Shown piece after piece: positions 55,728-64,000 of a stretch of DNA of 64,000 nucleotides; position 1 is the first letter of the stretch; each line of letters begins with the position of its first letter. The translations under genes were made by a program, and so were the position numbers. The DNA lies in contig NZ_PJCA01000031.1 in NCBI RefSeq assembly GCF_002836355.1, positions 992,001 to 1,056,000 of the forward strand, in the 5' to 3' direction. Origin of the DNA: Moritella sp. Urea-trap-13 (lineage in GTDB: Bacteria; Pseudomonadota; Gammaproteobacteria; Enterobacterales; Moritellaceae). Below the pieces are notes generated by a model. The model did not search any database and was not told the origin of the DNA. It worked only from the letters and a program-made list of their open reading frames with translations.

Positions 55728-57068
55728 TTAGAAGGGCTGGTTAACCATAAACCACATCTGAGCATCATTTTCACTTTTCGCGTAATCAATACGAACCAGT
55801 ACACCTTCAACATTAAAACGTAAGCCTAAACCTGCAGTCCATTTTAAGTCATCGTGCAACTCGGCCATATCAAAACTATCAGCGACCTGCCCAGTTTCAA
55901 CAAATGCACTCCACTGCCACCACGGGAAGCTATAAAATGGTAAGTTATGCAGCGGTTGCCAATGCGGCTTTACACGGTATTCAGCACTATATGCGACAGC
56001 ACTTCGGCTGTAGAACTGCCCTGATGAATAACCACGCAAACGGTTAAAACCACCAAGTTTAATACCAGCAAAAGCAGGCGGTCGATGCTTATCAGTAGTA
56101 CCATTATCCCAAGTCGGTGTGTCGGCAAGGTAATAGTTAAATGCTAAGACTTGTTCTTTAAACAACACATTGCCATCAAACGGCACAAACGCACTTTGCT
56201 CGACTTCCCATGTTGTCCAGCTATTACGCTCATCATCACCAAAGTCACGACGCACAGTAAATCGAGTTTGACTACCCGATTCGGTATCACCAATACTGTC
56301 ACGATTATCCCAATTAAGCTGTAACTCTAATCCTTGAGCAACATTAGGTAAGTGATCATAATTCGTCACATCACGCTTTTGTTGAAATGGCGTAATATTA
56401 ATACTGGTAACGCCTGATTCTAGCGGGTTAAACGTAATATCACCACGCTGTGGCACCAAACTGCGGGCGCCACCATTAGCGCCTAAACCCCATGGTAATA
56501 CATATTTAGCATTAACACGCAGCGATGATTCAGAACCCTCTGCAATAATTTTATTGGTTGCAAGTGGTTCGCTTGGTGTTCTTGCCGAAGGAACATAATA
56601 AATACCATTGCTCAGATAACTACGATAATATTCTGTCGAGAACAGCCATTGCTTTAAACCCGGTAATGCATAATTATTAAGTCCGATAAAGCCGATATTA
56701 CTGTCATTTTCACTGTATAAACCCAAACCGAATATCGATGCTTGCGGCTGCCCTGCATGCTTAATAATGCCTGACACACCAAGGGCAGTACCTAATTGTT
56801 CTGTTGATATAATGAAAGGCACACCTGCGACTTCAGTATCAAAGTGAGGCATAGCTGCTGCTTGGCCGGCATTAGTACTAACTGTAGTATCACTACTTTC
56901 AGTGCTACTTTCAGTGCTATTTCCTGTATCATTTTCTGCAGTACTGTTTTCCGCACTATTTCCGCTGGTATTCTCAATGTTATTTTTTGTAGTCTCTTCA
57001 GCATTCACCTGATTTGGCATCAGCAATGCGCTACATAACAATGAGACACAAATATTCTTATAAGACAC
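55728..57068 (-). CDS. BamA/TamA-type outer-membrane barrel without POTRA domains
   Basis: This 446-residue outer-membrane protein has a signal peptide ending VNA-EE (about residue 23). A 45-residue stretch of N, S, T and E follows, then a 16-strand Omp85-type barrel of about 370 residues. The GGFNRLRGYSSGQF motif near 340 is the conserved RGY lid-lock of the family, and the chain ends on F. POTRA repeats, normally needed to recruit substrates, are missing. Such solo barrels are known, with unclear roles. Monocistronic. Confidence 0.82.
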   Translation of the reverse strand: MSYKNICVSLLCSALLMPNQVNAEETTKNNIENTSGNSAENSTAENDTGNSTESSTESSDTTVSTNAGQAAAMPHFDTEVAGVPFIISTEQLGTALGVSGIIKHAGQPQASIFGLGLYSENDSNIGFIGLNNYALPGLKQWLFSTEYYRSYLSNGIYYVPSARTPSEPLATNKIIAEGSESSLRVNAKYVLPWGLGANGGARSLVPQRGDITFNPLESGVTSINITPFQQKRDVTNYDHLPNVAQGLELQLNWDNRDSIGDTESGSQTRFTVRRDFGDDERNSWTTWEVEQSAFVPFDGNVLFKEQVLAFNYYLADTPTWDNGTTDKHRPPAFAGIKLGGFNRLRGYSSGQFYSRSAVAYSAEYRVKPHWQPLHNLPFYSFPWWQWSAFVETGQVADSFDMAELHDDLKWTAGLGLRFNVEGVLVRIDYAKSENDAQMWFMVNQPF

Positions 57069-57367
57069 TTATACTCCAAAGGGGTAGTAAATAAAGGCAG
57101 TAATCAATATAGGTCAGGAAGATAGCCCAAAACGCTCTGTTTGTACACGGTAGTAAGGCACTAAACCCCCGACTTCAATCTAATTAATTATTAAACATAA
57201 TAAATAACAGTAAACAGTGATTATTTTCTCCACTTATGTAAATAACTGTATCCTTCACACTGCTCAACTATGATTAATATTAAGAGCAATAGTCAAAACA
57301 CGCGTTATAAAATGAATACAAGGGTATGATAAAGTCAGAGTTTATTTTGGCTAAGGATGTAAGGTTT

Positions 57368-58195
57368 ATGATGACAAAAGGTTTTTTGAGTTTATGCATT
57401 ATACTAATGAGTAGTTTTTACTCTGCTGCTAGTATCGCCAAGCCGCTATCCTATTGGGATAAAAGTAATCTATCAATGGTGCAAGATGTTGATCACAGTC
57501 AGTGGCAACACATCCTAAATAGCTATTTAATCGTCGGTGAAGACAGCACTGCAATGACCTTATTCAATTATCAGGGAGTAACCAGTGCAGATAAAATTAT
57601 TCTTAAACAATACCTCACTCAACTGCAAAGCATCAACCCGTTACAGCATACCAAAGTGCAGCAGCAAGCTTATTGGATTAATTTATATAATGCGCTGACC
57701 GTTCAGTTGATACTCGATAACTATCCCGTCAAATCGATTACTAAACTCGGTGAACGGTTTTTTTCATTTGGTCCATGGGATGATGATGCAACGGTAGTCA
57801 ATGGTAAAACACTGAGTTTGAATGATATCGAACATGAAATACTGCGCCCAATCTGGCAAGACCCACGTATTCACTATGCGGTGAATTGTGCCAGTTATGG
57901 CTGCCCTAACTTATCAGCAAGCGCATTTACCGCGAGTAATATAGAAGCGTTATTAACGGCGGGTGCTTATGCTTACATAAATCATCCACGCGGCGTGACA
58001 GTGAAAGGTAATGATTTGGAAGTGTCGAGTATCTATAAGTGGTATTCAGAGGATTTTGGAGATAACGAGAAAGCATTAATTGAACATTTACAGCGCTATG
58101 CCAAGCCAGAATTAAAACAAGCTTTGCAATTATTTCAACAAAGCCCCGGTGACATAGATTATGAGTATGATTGGCGTTTAAATAAAGCTGAGTAA
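57368..58195 (+). CDS. DUF547 domain protein, exported
   Basis: This 275-residue protein has a signal peptide (cleavage after about ASIA-K) and a DUF547 domain, recognisable from YWINLYNALTVQLILDNYP and a late HYAVNCASYGCPNLS motif with paired cysteines. The family is widespread and of unknown biochemical role. Two adjacent ATGs (57368 and 57371) follow a pair of AAGG sites; the longer frame from 57326 was rejected. Monocistronic. Confidence 0.85.
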   Translation: MMTKGFLSLCIILMSSFYSAASIAKPLSYWDKSNLSMVQDVDHSQWQHILNSYLIVGEDSTAMTLFNYQGVTSADKIILKQYLTQLQSINPLQHTKVQQQAYWINLYNALTVQLILDNYPVKSITKLGERFFSFGPWDDDATVVNGKTLSLNDIEHEILRPIWQDPRIHYAVNCASYGCPNLSASAFTASNIEALLTAGAYAYINHPRGVTVKGNDLEVSSIYKWYSEDFGDNEKALIEHLQRYAKPELKQALQLFQQSPGDIDYEYDWRLNKAE

Positions 58196-58244
58196 TAAAT
58201 TTTTAATAAAAAGGATTCATCTGCCGATGGATCATTATTACTTT

Positions 58245-58769
58245 TTAAGGGAAAGTTGTTACGCTACCAGTATTAGTATCATAACGGATGTATAAAGCTT
58301 GATTATCACTCCACTTATACAAACAAATACCTAGATCATCCCGAATATTCTGCACAACAAATGGTGTACTCGTTTCAGTGTCATCAATCTTATCACTACC
58401 AGTATTTAAAATTGTATTCCATAACGACACACAGTCATCTACATTATCAGTTTTAATTGGAGTGGTATCAGGATCAGGATAGTTTTGTGCAGGCCAACCA
58501 ACAGCGTTAAAATCAATAGTTCCTTCAGCACCAGCACCATACAACTGTACATCATCATTTGAGGTGATATCGGTTGCAGACCCCATGATCACCCATTTAC
58601 TGTGAGCGAGATTAACCGCACTTTTCAACGCGCCAGCCGTGCCTTCGACAACCGCAATTTCAGCATCATCAGCTAAGTTTAAAAATTTAGGTAATGCGGT
58701 TGCAGATAATACCCCAAGGACAATAATCACAATAACTAATTCAATAAGGGTAAAACCATGTTGACGCAT
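58245..58769 (-). CDS. Type IV prepilin, MSHA-like (second copy)
   Basis: This 174-residue prepilin starts [19 protein letters not shown], with PilD cleavage after G5, and continues LPKFLNLADDAEIA as in MSHA pilins. It contains D/T-rich stretches and two cysteines near the C-terminus. Like the pilin at 53743 it lacks neighbouring biogenesis genes. A TTG two codons earlier is an unlikely alternative start. Confidence 0.85.
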   Translation of the reverse strand: MRQHGFTLIELVIVIIVLGVLSATALPKFLNLADDAEIAVVEGTAGALKSAVNLAHSKWVIMGSATDITSNDDVQLYGAGAEGTIDFNAVGWPAQNYPDPDTTPIKTDNVDDCVSLWNTILNTGSDKIDDTETSTPFVVQNIRDDLGICLYKWSDNQALYIRYDTNTGSVTTFP

Positions 58770-58846
58770 TTTCAAAATTTAAACCTTTATAATAAATAAC
58801 TAGCAGCCCATTATAGGGTATAAGCTCTAATTGTATAGATGTAATA

Positions 58847-60124
58847 TTACTTGTCGCTTTTATCGTTTTCAAAATAATAACTAATTCGACTTCTTGGGTT
58901 AAGGTATTCGTAAATTCGCTCCGGTAATTTATCCGGTTTAAGCACACCAGTAATAGTTAACTTACGTGCTTCTAAATCAATAATAGGGGCTTCTGCACGC
59001 GGTACTTCAGGATCGTAAATAAGAATATTAGGAAATAACAAGCGTTCTGAATTGACCGACAGTACCATCCCCACTTGATCATTCGATAATCGCACAACAC
59101 TACCAGGAGGATAGATCCCTAATATCTTTACTAATAATTTCAAATCACTTTGGTTATATTTATTTGCACTATTTTTATACAACCAAGACAATGCAGTAGA
59201 CGGGACGCGAGCTTTAGTTATATCCAGGGGATGACAAAGCGTATCGTATTTATTCACGATACTAACCAGTTGCACGAGTGGGTCAATATCATCGCCCGCC
59301 AAGCCTTTCGGGTAGCCACTACCATCTAAAAGTTCATGATGTTGAGAGATAATCGCTTTAGCATCTTCTGGAAAAGTATCCACTAAATTAACAAAATCGA
59401 GTCCATATTTAGGATGCAGTTTTAAAAAATTCTGTTCGGCACTCGTCAGTGTGGTTTTTTTTCGTAGTATTTGCGGTGGGATTTTTAGCTTACCCATGTC
59501 ATGGAATAACGCGCCCATGCCAATGGTTTTAATTTCATTTAGATCTAAACCTTTCATTTTCGCCAGCAACATAGACAACACTGACACATTCAACGAATGA
59601 TAATAAATGCTTTCGCTTTCTTTGGTTTCACTCATTAAATGTAAAACAATATGTTCTTCTTTTAACAGTGACTCCGCCATATTACCTACAAGTTGAGTGG
59701 CTTCATCAATAGCATTAAGTGGACGACTAGCAAGTTTCGTCATCACAGAACGTACTTGAACAGCTGCTGATTGGAAGTTTTTTTCAGTCTTAATTATTTT
59801 GCGGCGGTGGTTTTTTAGTTTTTCAATATTCTCTTGCTTCGCTTCCCACAGTTCCCGTTGAATATTCTCTAGCTCAATGTTGGAGATATCAGAAGAAGGG
59901 GCTGTTGAACCTGAGGTCGATGTCTGCGGCGGTAACAAGCCATTATCACTACGTTGTGGATAAACGGCAACGTGTGAAACACCCAATTTACGAATAAGTA
60001 ATAGTTGCTCTTCAGACTCAATTTTGAAATTATTGAACATGAAAGGATGATCACACCAACCCAAGGGTAATTTTATATAATTCCCGATCTGGATACGATC
60101 AACTGTTACTTTAATACTACTCAT
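58847..60124 (-). CDS. HD-GYP phosphodiesterase with DUF3391 N-terminus
   Basis: This 425-residue soluble protein has an N-terminal DUF3391 domain (about 1-65, I-x-I-G-N-Y-I-K-L-P-L-G-W-C-D-H-P-F), a charged linker and an HD-GYP domain. The catalytic motifs HDMGK and HHELLDGSGYPKGL are intact, so cyclic di-GMP hydrolysis is likely. ATG 60124 was chosen over a TTG four codons upstream. It is probably monocistronic. Confidence 0.9.
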   Translation of the reverse strand: MSSIKVTVDRIQIGNYIKLPLGWCDHPFMFNNFKIESEEQLLLIRKLGVSHVAVYPQRSDNGLLPPQTSTSGSTAPSSDISNIELENIQRELWEAKQENIEKLKNHRRKIIKTEKNFQSAAVQVRSVMTKLASRPLNAIDEATQLVGNMAESLLKEEHIVLHLMSETKESESIYYHSLNVSVLSMLLAKMKGLDLNEIKTIGMGALFHDMGKLKIPPQILRKKTTLTSAEQNFLKLHPKYGLDFVNLVDTFPEDAKAIISQHHELLDGSGYPKGLAGDDIDPLVQLVSIVNKYDTLCHPLDITKARVPSTALSWLYKNSANKYNQSDLKLLVKILGIYPPGSVVRLSNDQVGMVLSVNSERLLFPNILIYDPEVPRAEAPIIDLEARKLTITGVLKPDKLPERIYEYLNPRSRISYYFENDKSDK

Positions 60125-60274
60125 AATAAACCACAAAACAAAACAGAAGTCGTATATTAGTGGAACAAACTAGTATTTTAAAGGTGTTTTTGTAGAACGT
60201 GACGATAATAATATATAAAGTTGATTTCATTCACAAAATATAGTTAATAGTTATTTACCATTCATACCAATAAA

Positions 60275-60316
60275 TAGCAGGCTACTATTCATACACATGA
60301 TTATGAGAGCCTGCTA
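60275..60316 (-). terminator. Probable terminator after the hisA-like gene
   Basis: A 9-bp inverted repeat (TAGCAGGCT/AGCCTGCTA) with a 24-base loop lies 28 bases beyond the stop; on the minus strand ATTTATT follows. Moderate support. Confidence 0.5.
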
Positions 60317-60343
60317 ACTTCGATTCTATTAACTGATTGAATA

Positions 60344-61102
60344 CTAATGTTGCTGATTCCAATCAATGCACTGCTGTAAAGTAATACCAGAGCCACCAAA
60401 TATATCCAGCGCACTGCCAATGGTTAAATCCACTTTACCATTTGATAAACGCTCAACTAAAGCCAAGTCCTCAATACTGCGCGCACCACCAGCATAAGTC
60501 ACCGGTATACAAGTATGCTGGCCTAATAAGCTGACAAGTTCTTGATCGATACCATTTTGCAGCCCTTCAACATCCGCAGCATGGATCAAAAATTCGGCGC
60601 AATGCTCAGAAAGTTGCTGTAATGTTTCAGCATTAACCACAGTACTTGTTACAGTTTGCCAACGATTCGTCGCTATATTCCAACCTTGTGCAGTTTTCCT
60701 ACAACTCAAATCCAAAATTAAGTGCTCTTTACCTATCAATGCTTTTAACTGCGCGAGTTTATCCCAGCTAAACTCATCACCATCAAACAAATATGAGGTT
60801 ACAATGACATGCGATGCACCCGCCTCGATATACTTAGCGGCATTAGTTAGATTAACCCCGCCGCCAAACTGTAAACCTTGTGGCCATGCCGTTAATGCCT
60901 TGATTACTTCAGCTTCATTATTTGGGCCTAATGCAATCACATGACCACCGCGCAGATCGTGTTGACGATAAATACTTGCGTAATACGCAGCATCATATTG
61001 GCTAATAAAATTAGTCGCAGCGCCTTGATCATTCAAGCTACCACCAACAATTTGTTTTACTTTACCTTGGTGTAAATCAATACAAGGACGAAACTGAGTC
61101 AA
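60344..61102 (-). CDS. HisA isomerase of the eukaryotic HIS6 type
   Basis: This 252-residue TIM-barrel phosphoribosyl-formimino-AICAR-ribotide isomerase catalyses a histidine biosynthesis step. It begins FRPCIDLHQGKVKQIVGG, the form seen in plant and fungal HIS6 rather than bacterial HisA. Further shared blocks are QFGGGVN, VIVTSYLFD and VTYAGGARS. The catalytic aspartates (D9 and one in LILDLSCRK) are present. It stands alone, outside any his operon, so it may duplicate or replace the standard hisA. Confidence 0.82.
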   Translation of the reverse strand: MTQFRPCIDLHQGKVKQIVGGSLNDQGAATNFISQYDAAYYASIYRQHDLRGGHVIALGPNNEAEVIKALTAWPQGLQFGGGVNLTNAAKYIEAGASHVIVTSYLFDGDEFSWDKLAQLKALIGKEHLILDLSCRKTAQGWNIATNRWQTVTSTVVNAETLQQLSEHCAEFLIHAADVEGLQNGIDQELVSLLGQHTCIPVTYAGGARSIEDLALVERLSNGKVDLTIGSALDIFGGSGITLQQCIDWNQQH

Positions 61103-61148
61103 AACAACACTCCTCTGTTAAAGACTAAACGATCAATTCCTGATCATA

Positions 61149-61210
61149 GACCGCATTACGTATAAATATTTGGTTTAATAGTATAACCACAATATATACG
61201 TAATGCGGTC
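61149..61210. repeat. Perfect 16-bp inverted repeat in a divergent promoter region
   Basis: GACCGCATTACGTATA and TATACGTAATGCGGTC flank 30 bases that contain a smaller inverted repeat (TGGTT...AACCA). The 62-base element lies in the 330-base gap between the hisA-like gene and the sensor gene at 61433. It could be an operator, an attenuator hairpin or a small palindromic repeat. The rest of the gap shows nothing recognisable. Confidence 0.75.
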
Positions 61211-61432
61211 ATTTTCAGTATTTTAAATGGTTAATATTTATGACATAAAAAATGTTAAATTAGAGTTAACATTCCACTCACAACATTTACATTGTATACT
61301 AACCCGTTATTAGTAACTCATAAGTGTTAGTTGCGACACGTAGTACTTTTCTCATAACAAATAGCACTATTCTCGTAGCGCATTGTATTATTTTTCTCGA
61401 AACGCATCGCATTAATAAAACCGGAGCTAGGT

Positions 61433-64000
61433 TTGCAAAAGATTAAATTGTCGCTGACAAATTATACTGCAATTGCATTCTCATCATTTCTATTTATCAC
61501 TATCAGTATTCTCATCATCGTCAGCTATAATCGTATGTCAGAGATGGCGCACGATGCCACAGCTCAACAATTCCAACGTTATGTTGATGATATTTATACG
61601 TCAGTAAACGATAAATATAAGCCTATTACGCAACTGTTTGGTTATCTAACTACCAGTTCTGATTGGGATTATGAAAAAGCCTCAGACATTAGTTTAATCA
61701 AAGCCATTGACCTTACCCGCTACCTTGCTAAAGATACCCTAACTAACTCCATTTATATGGGGTTCTCTAACGGTGACCTACTTGGTGCGCATAAGTTAAG
61801 TTCTAAAACTAAACAATATTATTATGATGCCCCCGAAAACGCTACATTTGTAATAGAAACATTAGAATACAAACAAGCGGGTTCAAACACGCTGACTCGT
61901 GTTTATCTCAGTCCTGATTTCAAAATAATTGATACTACAGTGACGAATAATGATTCATTAAACGTTTTTGAACGTACCTGGTACAAGATTGGTATTCAAA
62001 GTCTTAATTTAGTCCCCACTCCAGTATATAAAGATTTAAGAACCAATGAAGACTCATTAACCTTGGTGCAAAAACACCAATTCGCCGATGTTGTTATCGC
62101 CACAGACCTAAATATTAAAACCATCGTTGATAGCTTAAAATCTTCCGATCTTAGCCATGACGCAATACGGATATTATTTGGTGACCAAGGACAATTCATC
62201 ATTTATCACAATAACGATAGCCGCTTTTCTAATATTAATAATACTTCTGATACTGATACTGATACTGATACTGATACTGATATGGCGAGCCTGTTACAAA
62301 AAGATCAATTTAAGCAGATCGTGCGTAATAATCTGAATAAAAATAAACTTTTTACTTTTGATTTCAAAGGCGAAAAATGGTTAGCACAAAGCCACAAGAT
62401 TGGTTTTTTTCAAGGTAACAAAGCGCATCTTATTATTGCTGTACCCAAGAATAGTATCTTAGCACCGTCCAAGAAGATGCTTAAAGAAACCATGCTGATG
62501 TTGGTTTCAATCGGATTTTTATTTATTCCACTAAGCTGGTTTTTCGCGCGAGTATTAACACGACCACTACGCACGTTATCAGAGCAAATTAAACAGGTAA
62601 CCGCCTTAGATGTTTCAGAAACCACAACAACGCTCTCTCATATTGACGAAATTGCCGATCTGCAACTATCCACTGCGAAAATGCGTAAAACGTTGGATGA
62701 TTTTTTACGCTTGCTGACCATGCTTTCTAACGAACAGGATATTCATAGTTTACTAGAAAAAACCTGTTCGAAAGCCAGTGTCATGCTCGAAGCAGACTGT
62801 GCTTTTGTGTATTTAAAATCCGCTGAGGATGACAGCATATTAGAGCCCTTTATTTTACATACTCAAAATGACAGTATAAATGCTGATATTAGCCAGTGCC
62901 CTAACCTGTCGACACAATGGCCGTATGAAAAATTAAGAAACAATGTCAATGTTAAAGATATTCAATTTAATCTTATCCATCCAATGCTAAAAACAGCATT
63001 AGTTAAAGCTGGCATCCACCCAGAAAATAGTAATGTTTATACTTTAACGATCCCCTTGGTCGATCGCAGTGGTCACATTTTAGGTCTACTTGGCTTTAGT
63101 TACGACGAATGTCTTGGTGGAGATGATCTCACGCATGTCATGGGCGTAGCAAAAGCGTTATCAGACTTTGTATCACTGTCTTTTGAAGGCCAAGATTTAA
63201 TTGCCAAGCAAAAAGAACTGCTCAACTCATTTATCAAATTGATTGCTGGCGCGATTGATACAAAATCGCCCTACACAGGCGCTCATTGTCAACGCGTACC
63301 TGAACTTGCGAGTATGCTCGCTGCTGCAGCGTGTAAATCAACACACACACAATTTCGTAAATTTAATCTAGATTCAGAGGGTTGGGAGCAGCTCAACATC
63401 GCGGCTTGGTTACATGACTGCGGCAAGGTCACAACACCTGAATATGTGATAGATAAAGCAACGAAATTAGAGACTATTTACAATCGAATTAACGAAATAA
63501 GAATGCGCTTTGAAGTGCTTATTCGTGATGCGCAAATTCAAGCCCTTACGGCAATTTCACAGGGTGAATGTGCCAAGCAAACCAATAATATATTGGCCGA
63601 CAACATACGCCTAATTGAAGATGACTTTGCATTTTTGGCGAAATGTAATCTCGGCGAGAACGTGGTTGATGATGATGCGATTGCCAGAATAGAATCTATA
63701 TCTCAGCAAACTTGGTTACGTTTTCTGGATGATGAACTCGGACTTTCACCGGCTGAACTTGCCCAAAAAAACAGAACAGCTCCTATCACCTTACCTATAA
63801 TGGAGCCGGTGTTATCTGATCGTGCTGAACACATGATCTCACACATTGATAATTCATTGGAATTAGAGGCGCATTTACGCTTTAACATGAAACGTCCGCT
63901 ACAGCGTAATAACCAGGGTGAACTACATAACCTGATGATCCAACGTGGCACAATCAATGCTGAAGAGCGCTACATCATTAATCATCATGTGATCCAAACA
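61433..64000 (+). CDS. Membrane sensor with HAMP, GAF and HD-GYP-type domains (runs off the window)
   Basis: The frame stays open from a TTG start (GGAG six bases upstream) to the window end, at least 856 residues. Membrane helices lie at about 11-32 and 352-372, with a large periplasmic Cache-like sensor between. HAMP, a GAF domain (about 440-590) and an HD phosphohydrolase domain with WLHDCGK follow; the GYP segment would be beyond the edge. Six CTGATA repeats encode an alternating D-T stretch at residues 273-283 in the periplasmic part. A cyclic di-GMP phosphodiesterase role is likely but unproven. Confidence 0.85.
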   Translation, partial: MQKIKLSLTNYTAIAFSSFLFITISILIIVSYNRMSEMAHDATAQQFQRYVDDIYTSVNDKYKPITQLFGYLTTSSDWDYEKASDISLIKAIDLTRYLAKDTLTNSIYMGFSNGDLLGAHKLSSKTKQYYYDAPENATFVIETLEYKQAGSNTLTRVYLSPDFKIIDTTVTNNDSLNVFERTWYKIGIQSLNLVPTPVYKDLRTNEDSLTLVQKHQFADVVIATDLNIKTIVDSLKSSDLSHDAIRILFGDQGQFIIYHNNDSRFSNINNTSDTDTDTDTDTDMASLLQKDQFKQIVRNNLNKNKLFTFDFKGEKWLAQSHKIGFFQGNKAHLIIAVPKNSILAPSKKMLKETMLMLVSIGFLFIPLSWFFARVLTRPLRTLSEQIKQVTALDVSETTTTLSHIDEIADLQLSTAKMRKTLDDFLRLLTMLSNEQDIHSLLEKTCSKASVMLEADCAFVYLKSAEDDSILEPFILHTQNDSINADISQCPNLSTQWPYEKLRNNVNVKDIQFNLIHPMLKTALVKAGIHPENSNVYTLTIPLVDRSGHILGLLGFSYDECLGGDDLTHVMGVAKALSDFVSLSFEGQDLIAKQKELLNSFIKLIAGAIDTKSPYTGAHCQRVPELASMLAAAACKSTHTQFRKFNLDSEGWEQLNIAAWLHDCGKVTTPEYVIDKATKLETIYNRINEIRMRFEVLIRDAQIQALTAISQGECAKQTNNILADNIRLIEDDFAFLAKCNLGENVVDDDAIARIESISQQTWLRFLDDELGLSPAELAQKNRTAPITLPIMEPVLSDRAEHMISHIDNSLELEAHLRFNMKRPLQRNNQGELHNLMIQRGTINAEERYIINHHVIQT
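62247..62282 (+). repeat. Hexanucleotide repeat (CTGATA)6 inside the sensor gene
   Basis: Six perfect copies in frame encode an Asp-Thr dipeptide run. Slippage would add or remove two residues at a time without frameshift. Confidence 0.9.

Noticed and set aside
62247-62282. CTGATA repeat as a CRISPR-like or integration signal
   Set aside because: Short perfect microsatellite without spacers, in frame inside a gene.

Overview
This window is about 64 kb of low-GC, gene-dense chromosome from a marine gammaproteobacterium. The gene content (YdbH-YnbE-YdbL, FeoABC with FNR and Fur sites, TyrR and MetJ sites, MSHA-type pilins, a VolA/Pla-1-type lipase, several cold-shock-type proteins, many chemotaxis and HD-GYP sensors) best fits a psychrophilic Alteromonadales/Vibrio-like lineage such as Moritella. 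That assignment is a recognition-based inference; no rRNA gene is present. No insertion sequence, prophage, integron or CRISPR array was found.

Layout. 0.1-8.0 kb: iron alcohol dehydrogenase, MATE exporter, tRNA-Ser(UGA), several housekeeping or small genes, a cold-shock-domain fusion protein, peptide deformylase and a SlyB-like lipoprotein. 8.1-20.9 kb is the standout region. A five-gene minus-strand operon encodes two di-heme peroxidase-like cytochromes, a Tat-exported Rieske protein, a large molybdopterin enzyme of the arsenite oxidase/iodate reductase (Aio/Idr) family and a small cytochrome c. A HEAT-repeat protein gene lies divergently, followed by a histidine kinase and a sigma-54-dependent response regulator. 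Both sides of the divergent gap carry GG-N10-GC sigma-54 promoter matches. The layout therefore looks like one regulated respiratory system, closest in composition to idrABP1P2 iodate reductase clusters.

21-30 kb: a cold-shock protein, two chemoreceptors, a decayed LysR fragment, UspE-like and PsiE-like genes, and metY behind tandem MetJ boxes. 30-34 kb: a three-gene operon (cytosolic BtuF-like protein, CWC/DUF5522 protein, Dph6-like ATPase) and a ChrA-type transporter behind four Pho half-sites. 34-41 kb: a VolA-like lipase with an internal pentapeptide repeat, a P-loop kinase, an RpoS-like sigma factor, an ArsR regulator and NnrS. 41-50 kb: feoABC, an ABC exporter, a TyrR-box-controlled aromatic amino acid permease, and an archaeal-looking pair (AMP phosphorylase-like and PRPP synthetase-like). 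50-64 kb: ydbH-ynbE-ydbL, two orphan MSHA-like pilins, YgjP-like and YajD proteins, a POTRA-less BamA-type barrel, a DUF547 protein, two HD-GYP proteins (the second running off the right edge) and a eukaryote-type HisA.

Starts were adjusted where an internal start codon has a clearly better ribosome binding site than the longest reading frame. Family names come from motif recognition, not database searches.
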